From Tulasnella sp. 424 (lineage: Eukaryota; Basidiomycota; Agaricomycetes; Cantharellales; Tulasnellaceae): 64,000 nucleotides of DNA. Position 1 is the first letter of the stretch. Every line of letters starts with the position of its first letter. This document shows positions 8,571 to 20,680 of the stretch, one piece after another. The notes under the pieces are model-generated. The model had not been told where the DNA came from and made no database searches. It worked only from the letters and a program-made list of their open reading frames with translations. Location of the stretch: positions 310,001 through 374,000 of the forward strand of contig WSUB01000010.1 in NCBI GenBank assembly GCA_019633425.1. The letters are read 5' to 3'. The position numbers and the translations under genes were made by a program.

Positions 8571-11561
8571 CTACATCAGTCGTGAAGCCGAGTGTCCCAG
8601 GGCGCCGCGGCTGGAGTCGTAGATGTACAATTTCCCATCACAATCACCCCTGGAGTAGATCGGTGAGTCCCAAGCCGTCAAGAGGAAAAGAAAAGAAAGC
8701 CATTCAGCTCACGCAATCAGGGGCATTTCGCCGTTCTGGCGGTCTCCGATGCTGAAGGATCCAACGCCAGACTCGAGCTCCGCCAGGAGACAGCTGTCTG
8801 ATCGACGCATATCCCACTGGATGATTTTACCTGGCATAAAAACCCGTTCACGTTGACGTAGGTCTGAACGAAGTGAAACTTGAACTTACCGTCATCGCCG
8901 CCAGTTACGAGTAAAGGCGGTGATGATGCACCGTCGTGAGCAACCCAAGTCATGGCAGGCACTCCCCACGCATGTCGAGGGCTGCTTCTGCCAGGTGGCT
9001 GATGCTCAATCATCCGAAGAGGCTTCGTGTTCCTGGCCATCCAACGCCAATCCCAAACTTGAGCAGTATTGTCTTCGCGCGAACAGGCGTAATATAGTCC
9101 ATCTGGACTAAATGCAGAGCAGAGAACTCCCGAGTCCTCGCCTGAGGACGGGGGTAAATATTGTCGAAAGATCGCTCTTGGTTTCGCCCGAAGGTCGAAA
9201 AATTCCACAAGATTCTTCGCTGAGAAACGAAGCTCGTCGTCTGCTGAGGCAATAGCAACATATTGTCCTGCAGCAAGCTCGTCAGTCCCTACAAGTTACT
9301 TCGAGACTGAATGGGAGGTATACCTGTGGGATTCACACAAAGATGATTGCAGTAAAACCCTGCCGTGTCACCCATGATAAAGTTACACACACGCTCCGCC
9401 TTGTCGGGCCGAAGAATCCAAGCACTTGCCCAGCCGCGGTTGGGGGTGGCTTTGTCTTGAGATGGAGCTCCCCCTCCACAAATTAAATAGTCACTTGAAA
9501 TAGTTGATTCCGGCCCCCAGGACTGAGCAGTTACTTCGAGTCGCTGTTTACTGCTCAGTGGGAGCCTCTGGGGGTATTCGATACCGGGTGCGTGAATATA
9601 AGAGGATCTTCAGGAGCAATGGGTTAGAAGCGTAGATACATTGGCCGAATTGAAGGTCAGGTACGGATTCCAACTCACCCATCAGAACAGCCGACAGCGA
9701 GAATCTGAGAGTCGGGTCGGAAGTCTAGGAGTTGAGGGGTTGCGGAGTAATCGTGGGCTAAAATAAACCTGTAAGTAACTTTGTAGAAGAAGCATACGGC
9801 ATGGCTCACAATATCCATCCAAAGTGTTGCGCACCCTTTTTTGGTTCTCGTCGTATTGCCACGTTCTGATGCTTTTATCGAAGGAGCTAGAAACAAAGAC
9901 GTCGGGTCTGCTCCGATGATAGTCAGCTGCAATATCCTGGAGGTGGGAGAGGAACCAACCGTAATGGATTGAACTTGACGTCTGTTACGGTATAATACAC
10001 TCTAACAGTCGCTTCTTGCTCTCTGTTATGAAGTCCTGTAGGCGACTAGTTAGCAAAGGGATGAAGGCGAGAAAGACGGCACTTACGATATCTAACGGCT
10101 TGGTTATCGCGAAAGTGGCACTCGGGATCCTCCCAAACACTCCACTCATCGCCAGTTCTTTGCTGAGGTATTAATATGTTGGACGCTACTCGTAAAAAGG
10201 TGAGCCTCTGTCAACACAAAAAGCAAAGGCAGTTCCAAGACGCACGATCTGATTGCTGCCAGTATAGTAAAGCCCCAGCTCTGTTAGCCGACCGCTGGTC
10301 CGCGTCCCAGGCTGAGTTATATCGTCAGATAAGGACCTGACACAAGGCTATGAACCGTCGCTCACCACCACTGCCACCACCAATAGCTGAGCTTGCAAAG
10401 GCTACAGCCGGCCCGCTCTGGTCGATCTTACATACGGCTTAAACGAAGATACAGTCAGAAGGAGAAATTCCGACCTCAAATATCGTTTAGCCATACATCC
10501 CGGTGCAGCCAGTAACCCAGGAGTTGTTATTAGCTGAAGGCGCGCATCGGCGCCATCCCAGTTGCTCGTAACAACTCGACGAGTACTCAACTTGATCCGC
10601 CTGGTTTGCGACCAGGAGTTACATTCTGAAATCGATGAAGAGTGCATGACTTCACAGCCGACAGGAGCTTCCTGCAATTTCATCAGTCAAGTATAGGAGC
10701 TGGATAGACAAGGTTGACGCTATCTTACATCGGTCGCGAGACGCAGTCGCTGCAGTCTGAGTAGAGTATGGTCAATTTCGTTGAGGTCTGGTTCGGAAGG
10801 CTTGGGGGCATTGATGATGGAGCTCGGCAATGTGGGCCAAACAAAGCCGGCATGATAGAGGTCCCAGTCCGATTCATCGCTAGTTTCGCTGCTGGGAGGC
10901 TGTAAAGCACCTTAAATGTCGAATGAAGTGAAAGTCGAGGAAACAAGTGGCTGTACCTGGACTTCCTGTACGTCGTCATCATCATCAATGACGATGACAT
11001 TGACTGGACGTGAGGGTAATGTAGATTGCGACGCGCTCTGTTTCATCGCCTATTGTGAGTTGATTCGGATCGCCCAATTTGTATTTGCATCCTTACGTTG
11101 CGTGGCCGCTTTCTTGAATTCGACTCTGCGGACGCGCCTCTTCCTTCCTCTAGCACATATGGACGTTTGTTTGGCCGAGTTGAGCTGGTTCTCTCGGAAA
11201 TAAAACTATGACACGGAGATGTTTCTACCAGAAATTGTTGAGAGCTCCGAGGTAAGGGGCGTGGGGGGGAACGTTCCGGGGTAGGAAGTTGAGCATTGAT
11301 GTTGGGTTGCCGCGGGGGTTTGCTGTGACGACTGCCACTCGGAGATCCTCGATATTCGGTAAATGTGCTCAAAGGTTTAAGTCGAGTCGTGGAACGGGCC
11401 GCCGCTTTCTCCTGGGCAGTGCGAACAGGGGGCTTGGGCGGGGGCGGGCGCTCTTCAATGAGCTCGATGCTCCCGTCAGAGCTCCCTACCGAAAGTATCT
11501 CATCGTCTTTCCCATTGTCATCGTCATCGGAGATTACGATCGGGTCCGACTGGGTTGTCAT
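8571..11561 (-). CDS. WD40-repeat protein with N-terminal acidic SIM-like motifs
   Basis: Start at 11561 (MTTQSDPIVISDDDDN). The N-terminal about 180 residues are disordered and carry two SUMO-interaction-like motifs: PIVISDDDD, and NVIVIDDDDD in the next exon. Basic KRP patches (NKRP, RKRPRN) suggest nuclear location. A conserved linker follows (WDLYHAGFVWPTLPSS, HTLLRLQRLRLATD). The C-terminal half contains WD-type blades: VKFNPL...DVFVSSSFDKSIRTWQ, GQYVAIASADDE, CSAFSPDGLYYACSREDNTA, DGASSPPLLVTGGDDG and a final DCDGKLYIYD. The middle (about 10.0-10.7 kb) is broken by many short introns and I could not resolve every join. I do not recognise the family. A chromatin or ubiquitin-ligase adaptor role is only a guess from SIMs plus WD40. 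Confidence 0.7.
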
Positions 11562-11681
11562 CAACAAGATAAGCCGGCCAGGGGGTGGGGTTCGGGAGTG
11601 GTGAAAGAGTTGACCTGAGGGCGCGGGATGTTCGTTCCCACCATTCCTTACAAGGCTCTTTTGGCAGTTTACGGATCCGTC

Positions 11682-12710
11682 ATGTCGCTGCGTTTCATTT
11701 GTCGCCAACGCCTCCGAAGCGTTCGGCCCAACCATTCAGTATGTATATACAGGCCACCTAAGGCAACTGTAATATCTGACTGTCTTTCAGTTACATGCCT
11801 GGTCACCAAGACCGCACAAGCTTCCCGCTGCTCAGCTCCGGGGATTGGCGACCCAAACCAATGCCCCCAAAATTCCACCTCACGCACTTCGGTATCAGCA
11901 AGAATATCAAGCGCGGAATCGTGCTCTGTTATACTACACTACCGCAGTGGTAAGACTCCCCACCAGTTGATCTCTGGGCGAGTGTCTCGCTGACTGCATC
12001 GCTAGATACTCTTCGTTGGAGGTGCTTCATACGCCGCTGTTCCAATGTACCGAGCATTTTGCTCGGCGACCGGATATAACGGCACGCCAATGACATCCGG
12101 GAGGTTCGACTCGGACCGGATGATTCCAATGACAGAAGCCAAAAGCATCAAGGTCCACTTTAACGCGGACAGGTCTTCGTCACTACCATGGACATTCACG
12201 CCTCAGCAGAAATATGTCGTTGTCAAACCCGGAGAGTCGTCCTTGGCCTTCTATAAAGCGAAGAACAATTCCAAGGAGGATATAATCGGAATCGCTACCT
12301 ACAATGTCACGCCAGCCAAGGTAAGTGACGCAGTGTATGCGTAGAGATTTCCTTACAAACCTCCCTTCGCTAGGTTGCCCCGTACTTCTCAAAGATTGAA
12401 TGCTTCTGCTTTGAAGAGCAAAAGCTCATCGCCGGGGAAGAAGTGGATATGCCGCTTTTGTTCTTTATTGATAAGGACTGTCTGGAGGATGAAGGCATGA
12501 AGGACATAGATGACGTTGTCTTGTCATATACCTTCTTTAGGTGCGTAATATCATCCCAGGCAGGGAACTTCGATTGATTTTGCCTCCCTCAGAGCTCGGC
12601 GCAACGCCCGAGGGCATCTCGAGCCAGATGCATCCCACGACGAAGTGCAGGCCTCTCAAGGCTTCCAAGACTTTCCAAGCATCGACCCAAACAGCTCGAA
12701 ATCATCGTAA
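11682..12710 (+). CDS. COX11: COX11, cytochrome c oxidase copper-delivery protein
   Basis: Five exons (11682-11738, 11791-11949, 12006-12320, 12374-12540, 12593-12710) join to 271 codons in frame. The N-terminus is Arg-rich and acid-free (MSLRFICRQRLRSVR), a mitochondrial presequence. A matrix segment RNRALLYYTT and the single membrane helix (VILFVGGASYAAVPMYRAFC) follow. The intermembrane-space domain has TGYNGTP, the copper-binding CFCFEEQ motif and MPLLFFIDKDC. COX11 passes copper to the CuB site of COX1, so it is essential for complex IV. All key Cys residues are present. The C-terminus (DFPSIDPNSSKSS) is a little longer than the conserved core. The start codon lies 121 bp from the divergent start of the WD40 gene (11561), so they share a promoter. 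Confidence 0.95.
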
Positions 12711-12972
12711 ATATAGAATCCCTGAGGTAGCAACTCCCCACTCCTAGTCAATATTATGCACCGTTTCTCCGTCAAAAGTCCATGGATAGATTGCGAGTCT
12801 AGCAGAAGAGCGTCTAACTGAGGGTAGATGAGAAGGGACCGAGTACGATAGTAAGAAGAGCGCATAGACAAGAAGTGAAAAACAAAACAGAGAGAAAATG
12901 AATGTGAGGATTGTCGAATTGGCAGTAACGCCAGGATACGCAAGGAAAACTACGAGGAAAGAGAATTCGAAC

Positions 12973-15900
12973 TTAATTGGCATTTGTGCGACCGTTTGGA
13001 GGGCTTGCTCGATGACTTTGCTGAGATTGAGAAGCAGACCGGTCGGGTTGTTGAGGGTTGGTGTCGGGGCTGTTGTTAAAGTTGAAGCGACTGCCACCCG
13101 GAAGCTCAGACGTTGGGCTGGGACCACCAAATGGAGTGCCAGGCACACTGCCATTCATACCCATACCCATCATGCCCATCATCATCGGGTTCCCCATCAT
13201 ACCCATTCCTGGCATGCCGCCCATTCCTTGCATGCCGCCCATCCCTCCGGTCATCATGGGGGTGAGCATGCCACCCATTTGGGGGTAAGGAGATGTCGCC
13301 CCGAGGCGTGAACCGCCGGGAGTCTGATCACCAGCTTCCGACGGCGCTTGCGAACCGGCTTGAGAGAAAGATATCATGGCACGTTGATACGCTTCGGCAG
13401 CAGCCGCTTGTGCAGCCATCATCTGCTGTGGATTCATGCCCATGCCCATTCCCATCATCGGATTGCCCATCATCGGATTGCCCATCATGGGGTTACCCAT
13501 CATCATGGGGTTCATCATCATGGGATTCATCATCATTGGATTGTATCCGAATTGTCCGCCGGGGGTCATCATTGGATTTTGGAATTGACCATATGGGTCG
13601 TACATCGAGGCACCATTTCCCATTGCGTTGTCGAGCTGCTGGCGTTGAAGATCGTCCAGCTTCCTCTGGCGTTCTTCAGCCATTCTCTCGTCAGCGAGTT
13701 TGCGGGTTAGAGTCGCTCCAACACCACCCTCGCGCTTCCGCTCCCTTTCGTGAGCAGTAACAGCACCGAGCAGTCCGGTTTGTGGATCCAAAGGCTTGTT
13801 GGGCACATTGATGAGCGATGTACCTGATTCCCGGGCCATTTCCTCCTGTCGTTTGGCGGAGCGGTCGTGCTTGTCTTGAAGGCCAGCATGGAGGAGACCT
13901 TGAGGTGCGAAAACTTTGGTCATCGTCTCGGCCTCGTCCTCGACCTTGATGAACGTTTCACGTCCGCCAGGGGTGGGATGGTCTTGATTCGGGTTGAGAG
14001 CTTGGCTCCACATATTTTGACGAAGCTGAGGAGGCATTTCGCGTCCGCGGCCAGCAGGAGACAGATCTCGATGCACATTAGGAGGCTGCTCCCCATACTG
14101 TCCGGCATCGTATCGGGGATCTCGATGAGGGCCGACGGACGGCGATCGACTCGTCGGGGCGACGGGAAGGTTTCGTCCTCCACGTTGTTGCGAGGCATAA
14201 TCGGGCGAAGGGAGGGGGCGACCAGTTGGTGGGGTTCCATATCGTGCAGTGGGAGGAGTTGGCCGCCTAGCATCGTAAAGATGTTGCGACGAAGACGGTG
14301 CCATGCTAGGGCCAGCTGAGTGATACTGGGATGAACCCGGTCCAGAACGGCTCTTTCCCGGGAGGGGACCGTCCGAATCTTCGTCATCGTCGTCGTCCTC
14401 TTCCTCTTCTTCCTCTTCTTCCTCACTATCGCCTTGCCATGCGCCCTTAGGTTTGGGCTTAAGGGTCTTGCCTCCGGCACGCCCAGGTTTGGTAATTGCG
14501 GACTGAGCAGCGGCGTGTTGTGCCTCGGCCCTAGCCTTCCGATCCGCAGCAGCCTTGTTGTGGAACGACGACGGGTACGAAGGGGAGCCAACACGGGGAA
14601 TGCTCTGAGCTGCTGGAATGGGAGGTGGCGGTGGCAGCTCAACAGCGATATTTTTGGCAGGTTCTCCGTCGGCAAGGGCGAGGGCCGCAATCGCGTCGGC
14701 GCTGTAATCGTCAATTTCACTTCTGACCGAGGCGGATGTCATTGAGGAGGCTGGTTGGATTTGCGACGTGGTTGATGGTGATGGTGTGGAATCTTCTTGG
14801 ACAGAACCAAGGTCGCTGCTGGGAACGCTGGGGTATATCTTTTTGGCTGGAGGGGCACGGGCACCACTTGGTTTTCTTTGCAGATGAACCTGGGACGCAC
14901 GGACCCCAGCCACCGGGGTCTTCGGCGTAACATACTGTTGTGGGGGATCCACGTGCGTTCCCTGCACAAAGGACATCGGTGGTGCCCGCCTTGCCGCAAA
15001 GTCATCTCCGCCTGTTGCTTGTTCTCCCAAACGAGGTTTGTCTGCAGGGGAGGACGACTCAGGACTGCGCTGTCGCTGTGCGGCGTGCCAGTCGACCGGA
15101 GGTTGGTTCCTTCCGCTTTGCGCCTGTGGACTGTAGTTCGAGGAGGATCCTACTTGAGATGCTGGCCCTCGGTCTAGACCCGAGGCAGGAGCCTTGGTTG
15201 GGCTCGAATGTTCAGGTCGGTTCTGCGTAAATAATGAGCAATTGGTTTGTCTACGATTAAATAATGATTACCCACCATAAACGGCGCGTCAAGAACAGCG
15301 TGTGATGAGCGTGAAGGTTTTGGTTGAGGCTCGATCAGATCGGGCGATTGCATTTGGGCACTAGCAGGATATGAGTGCTGCGAGATGGTGGGGGACAGAG
15401 GAGCGACTTCAGGTTGCGGCTGTTGCTTCTTCTCTGGGGTGTAGTGCGGACTGCCGACATATTGAGGCGGCCCGTCCTCCCTCTGCGGAGTTGTCGGCAA
15501 CGAAGGCCGTGATGGACCGGCAAGGGACGGTCTTGTAGGAGATAGAGGAGACGTGACTCTCTGGGACGACGCTGAGACCTGCTGACCTGCTGACGAGATA
15601 GAATTACGAAGAGGAGATTGAGACCTTGGGATATTGCTCAGAGAAGGTGGTCGCTCAAGCGAAACCGGTGACACTGTCCGAACAGACTGCTCAGGGCGTT
15701 GCTGAGGAGTGGATGCTTGGCGGGGCACAATTGGTTCCGGACTAGTCGTATTTGTGCGGCCGGTGATTCCTGGAGCAGCTGCAGGTTGAGAAAGTGGGGA
15801 TGTAGGGCTATCGTTCCAAAGGCTACGAGCGAACGAACGCGGAGACATCCGGTCCTCTGCAGATCTTGGTGGAGGGACATCTCGAGGTGCTGGAGGCACG

Positions 15901-18389
15901 GCTGCGGGTGCAGTTGCGATTGCAGGTAGGGTCGCAGGCGCGGGTGCGGGTGCGGGGGCCGGTGCGGGAACTGGTGCGGGTGCGGGAACTGGCGCGGGCG
16001 TCGTCCCCTTGCTTGGCACATTTGGTGGAGTATCCGACTCACCCGGTGTGATCGGCGGGGTGTTAAAGTTGGACCCCGGGATGGGCGGTAGGGGCTCGAA
16101 GGCTTGAGAAGGACGGACCGGAGCCGGGGGTTCGGTAGGAGCGACTGCAGACGCCGGGGCCATTCCTCCAACTTGAGGACTACCTTGAGTTACATGCTGC
16201 GCAGCTGCAGTCAAAGAAGGCGACGAATTGGATGTTGCTGATCGCGCCGGAATAGCTCTGGGAAGCTCTCCATCCGTAGGAGAGAAGTGGCCATCCACTG
16301 TGTTCTCTCTTGTGCGGTCACTCAGTTCCGTGATCGGAGTTAATAGGCCTTGTCCGTGGCGTGATCCATTCATGTGAAGAGGAGGCAGAGGATTGGGTCG
16401 ATTTGCGTTGACTGCATTCGGGTCTCCGGTGGGTGGACCTTGCATCCGTTCGACTAGGACATTCAAAAGCCGCGAACGAATGACAGAAGTCCTGTCCTCT
16501 CGAGGGTCAAGATTTTCGGCAAGCTCTCGGTCAAGGAACAAATGCTAAGGAGATGGAAGAAATGAGCAACTGTTGCAGGAGGTGGTATACGATACTCACA
16601 TCCTTCAGGGGTCCAAACGGATATGCAAACATCATCGAGATAGAGTCTCTTGGGTCCCAGGTGTAGCCTTTTGGTCGACCGTATAACTCGAAGGCATCGT
16701 GGAAGCCTAAGAGGATAATTCAGTGGGATTGAATTGAGGAATGAAAGAAATGGAACGCAACTGACCAACAATCCATTTCAACATTTCCATTACTCCAATT
16801 TTCCCTCCGGCACCCTCCAGCTCTGGCATGATCAAAAGCCAGCCCTCGCGGCCTCGCAAGCTGCCTGATCCCTCTTCATCCGACATGAGACCTTCCACTT
16901 TGATAAGCGTACTCTTGCTGATCATCTCTGGTCTCTCGGGATAGACCGCGAAAGATTGCGTGATGTCGTAGAACGTGAGCCACGGCTTCTTCTTGTCCTT
17001 CATCTTTGGTGTAAGGAACAACGCCAGATTAGACTTGATTACGGGAGCGGGTTGATTTGCCCCGCCTCCGCCAAAGATACTTGATATCCGTCGTCCCTTT
17101 GAGACAGTTTGAGAACCGTGGCCATCGTGCGAGCCACCACTGCCTTGTGTCGAGGACGCAGCACTCAAGACCATCCAAACTCGTTTCCAATCGGTCTGTC
17201 CGGCGACCCGAACCTGACCCCACCCTTCCACCTGACCTCTAACCAGCGTCGTTTTGGGTTCTTTCCAAGCCCCGCCGTCGCTTAATGTCATTCGGAGAAG
17301 GTGGGCTGTATAGATCTCCTCGAGCCGAGATTTCTCCCATGCAGCAAGGCGAAGAGCGGCTGCCCACGAGACGAGCGAAGCCGCATCTGGGCAAGCAAAG
17401 AGAAGGAGATTGGCTCCTGCGGTATTGACCGTCAAGACGTTCGTAAACCGTTTAGGAGGTACGTTGCCCTGGGGAGGAACAGTGATAGACCCAAGCACAG
17501 ATACAAACTAGTCGCGTAACAATAATGTAAGGCATCACTTCATTGTGCCAGGGAATGGTATTGGAAAAGAAACTTACAGCATCCGTAACGTTGATATAAC
17601 TGGGAGGCACTTCGCGCCCCTCTTTATTCGCTCTCTCGATTTCCCCCATCTCCCAGATGCTCAGAGTCGTTCCTCCAAGTTGACCCCAAACATCTGTCCA
17701 GTGATCATCCTTGGGTTTGCCACCGTCGGGCGTTCGTTCGATTTTTCGGACGAGTGGGCCCTTGTTCATTGAATTGGAAACAGGGTCAGCTCATCCTGTT
17801 GTAAAAAAAGAACAATCCCCGTACATACCGAGAAGTAAATCTTATGAACATGGGCGAACGACAAGGAAACGAACGATCGGAGCTCTGGGTGCAAAGGTGG
17901 TGGTTGAGGAGGCTGTGCTCCAGAAGTCGACGAGCGGCGAAGGCGCTGAGGATCTTCTCCCAGTTCAGAGGCGGGTGTTTGGGTGTTCGATGCAGGATAC
18001 GTCTGCGCTTGAGCTTGAACTTGCGGCTGTGGCGGTTGTGGAGGGGGGCTTTGTTGTGTGTAGAGCTGGGACGAGTTTCTCCCCGCTATCGCTTGCCCGT
18101 TCATCTGCTGCTGCGGTGGAGGGGCAGGCGGAGGAGAGGTAGTACTCGTGCTTTGGACACTTGCCGAAGATTTGTGCCGTCCGAAAGAAAAGAACGACGT
18201 TCTGTGCTGATTGGCCGGCTTTGGCTCAGTCTGCTGAGCGCCTGGGGTATCGTTGTGAGAAGGATTTGAAGCGCTGCTTGAGAAGTTGTGAGATGGGGGC
18301 TGCGAGAGGCGACTCGGTGGGACGAAGTCGGCCTGACGCTGCTGCCAAAGTTGACTGTTGTTTTGCTGGGGGTGCTGGGCCTGAGCCAT
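12973..18389 (-). CDS. CAF120/Skg3-type PH-domain protein with Met-rich C-terminus
   Basis: Exons read from 18389 down: 18389-17829, 17760-17578, from 17507, a short exon near 16.6-16.7 kb, a large exon to about 15.28 kb, and the last from about 15.23 kb to 12973. Together they encode roughly 1,700 residues. The conserved core is ELRSFVSLSFAHVHKIYFS, GPLVRKIERTPDG, WTDVWGQLGGTTLSIWEM, VPPSYINVTDA and a second PH-like unit WGQVRVAGQTDWKRVWMVL...KPWLTFYDI. A YPFGPLKDHLFLDRELAE block follows. This is the CAF120/Skg3 family, described in yeast as a CCR4-NOT-associated or bud-neck protein. The rest is Pro/Ser-rich with an acidic run (EEEEEEEEEDDDDDEDSD), ending in repeated NPMMM/NPMMG and GMGG units. 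CCR4-NOT membership here is family inference. Confidence 0.8.
13150..13600 (-). repeat. Met/Asn/Pro/Gly coding repeat in the CAF120-like gene
   Basis: Short imperfect units (cccatcatcatgggattcat and variants on the plus strand) encode tandem NPMMM, NPMMG and GMGGM blocks on the minus strand. The repeat is in frame and coding, so length polymorphism between strains is likely. Confidence 0.85.
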
Positions 18390-18704
18390 TCACGGCGGGG
18401 GCAACAAGGGAAAAGGCGCTCGGTCAGAAACCAAACCGCCCGTCATGCCATCCAGGGCACCAAATAAACCAACTTCCCACGGCCCTATCCCCGCCAAGAT
18501 TATGCCGTCCTCGTAGCAAGGGACGAACCTTGCCCGGACATGAATATTAATATTACGCAGAATCCAGGTTCGGCGATAATATATGTCGCAGAGTAGTATA
18601 CGATACACAGCGAGGGGGAAAGCGCACAAGTCCAAAAGAAAACACAATAAAGCATATATAGGAGCGACCATCAAGGCATAATATTGGGAACGGGTTTTGG
18701 AGGC
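18390..18704. other. Intergenic: CAF120-like promoter, RRM gene 3' flank
   Basis: About 315 bp between two minus-strand genes. AT-rich stretches with gcatatata at about 18651-18659 and ataatatatg at about 18577-18586 are compatible with a 3' UTR/poly(A) region. No gene or RNA is recognised. Confidence 0.35.
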
Positions 18705-20354
18705 TTACTCTTCAATCCTAGACCGCTTCGCAGGATTCTGGCCCATACCCATACCGCCTCCCATGCCCATACCCATTCCTCTCATTCCACCGCCCATCAT
18801 TCCTCCGCGCATGTTGTTCATACCCATCATCCCACCTCGTCCCATCGCCCCCATCCCACCATTGAACGGCATCCCCATGCCCATCATGCCACCCATGCCA
18901 CCCATACCTCCCATGCCCATCTGGCCGCCACGACCCATCCCCATCATGCCAACAGGCATCCCTCCCATCCCGCCCATTCCCATTCCCTGCATACCCATGC
19001 CACTCATCCCGCCACCCATCAGACCTTGGCTCATGCCCATATTGTTATTCATTGGGCGTTGCATTCCCGGCTGACCGCCGCGTCCCGCTATTGGCCTATT
19101 CACCTGCTGTGACGGTCCAGAATGGACGCCGATCGGCCTGCTCTGCGTTTCGCCTCCAGTTCCTCCGCTGGCGGCTATCGCAATATCACTCAGCGTGAAT
19201 TGATCTTGGGGGTTAGGGAATGCGTACCTTTGGGTAGCGTCCGGAATGGATTGCCATTCGCAGAATTGGTGAATGATATGTTGGCTCGCTTCCCGTTGAT
19301 ATCGCTAACAAAGGCAGTAAGTTCAAGAGTTCCCTAGCCCATTGCAAGAGTAAACTCACTTGGAATCAAACCAGTTTTTAAGGGTGGAGGCGTTCTCCGC
19401 AGAGTGGCATTCAATGTACGCCATGCTTTTGTTGCCAACAATGAGCACCCGTAGGTCGAGTGTGCTTAAGATGTCGCTCACCCTTTGCTCTTGCCATTCA
19501 CTTTGTGCTCCGAGAACGTGATATCCTTGTACTCAATGTGGATGCCCAGGTTGAGTGCAACCTGTCGCAAATCCTCATCCGTGGTCCACTGTTTCGCGCC
19601 ATGTCAAGCTCGGTTCCAATGCCCTGGCCTGGCCGTGAGTAACTCACCCATTGTAGGTCTCCGACATAAAGAGCGTCAGCTCCGAACTGATTGACCTGCG
19701 CACCAGAAGGGGGCCTTGGAAGCGACTGCCCTCCGTTTGGCATCCCATTGCCCATTCGCATTGCACCATGATTCTGTATCGCAGCATCGACATAGACATG
19801 ATGAGGAGAGGAATAGGCATGGCACCCGAAAGAGAGATGACAGATGTAAGTAACATGCAGCAAAAAGGGAGACAAGAGGCTGGGGAGGGGGCAAACGGGA
19901 AATACAGTGGAGCCACGTTACATGCACATATGTGCGGCATAAAGCCCGAGATATCCATGATCCACGGAGGAGTCGCATACAGTGTCCTGCGTATCAAAAC
20001 ATGCGAGGGAGGACAGAAACGTACATCTTCTGGCTTAGCGGGCAAATTCGACATGGGCGTGGCAGATCCTCGGCCGTTCTGCTGTCGTCCGTCCGAATGA
20101 TCGTCTTCCGACCGCTGTCGCTTCATCCCTACTACCTCTTGAGGTTGGGATGTATGCGAGGCGATCTGATTTTGCGTAGCGGCATGGCCAGCGTCTTCAT
20201 CATACTCGGCCATGGCGTTGTCGGCCTACGGGAGGCAGGTTAGCTAACTTCCAATCATGGGATGGAGGGGTCCTGGGCTCACCACGTCACCAATCGGACC
20301 GGCATTATCATAGTCAAAGTCATCGCCGTAGATATCAATGTCATCGTCAGCCAT
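18705..20354 (-). CDS. CPSF6/CFIm68-like RRM protein with Met-Gly-rich tail
   Basis: Start at 20354: [19 protein letters not shown], an acidic N-terminus typical of CPSF6-like proteins. A disordered stretch with KRQRSEDD follows, then one RRM split over several exons: [60 protein letters not shown]. The WTTDEDL block after beta-1 is diagnostic for the CPSF6/CPSF7 subunits of cleavage factor Im, which help choose poly(A) sites. The C-terminus is almost pure GMGG/GMMGMG repeats, ending [10 protein letters not shown] with a basic nuclear-localisation-like patch. It has no SR/RE-rich tail as in animals. It is expected to act in the nucleus with a NUDT21-type partner (not in this window). The gene is divergent from SYG1. 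Confidence 0.8.
18740..19070 (-). repeat. Gly-Met coding repeat in the RRM gene
   Basis: Tandem cccatcatgccaccc-like units on the plus strand encode GMGGMGG and MMGMG runs on the minus strand. It resembles the repeat in the neighbouring CAF120-like gene but the unit is different (no NP). Confidence 0.85.
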
Positions 20355-20680
20355 GGCGTTTGAGTGGTGCGAGATACAGGAGGCTTTGCGGCTTTTTGTT
20401 TGACCTTTCTTGAGCGTTCGAGAGGCAGAGAGAGCTTTTTGTTACTGATTAGGATGTCAGCAAGTCGCCTATAAAGGTGTGGACTTGACCAGAAGGTCGC
20501 CTGTCGCAATACTAACCTGTGGCAAGATCGTTGTCGGGTTGTTGTCGTCCAAACTGCGAGGGGCGCGTGTTCTCACAGGTCGACATTAGGTAAGATCCCT
20601 CTACTACGAACCAGACTTCTTCCTCCTGTCCTCCTCCCTCCAAAGAACGCAGGGCACTACGAACGTGCGTTGGCGGCCCA
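20355..20680. promoter_or_regulatory. Divergent promoter between RRM gene and SYG1
   Basis: 326 bp with start codons pointing outward. No TATA box is clear. A gt...ag pair around 20459-20516 could be a 5'-UTR intron of the minus-strand gene. Confidence 0.35.
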
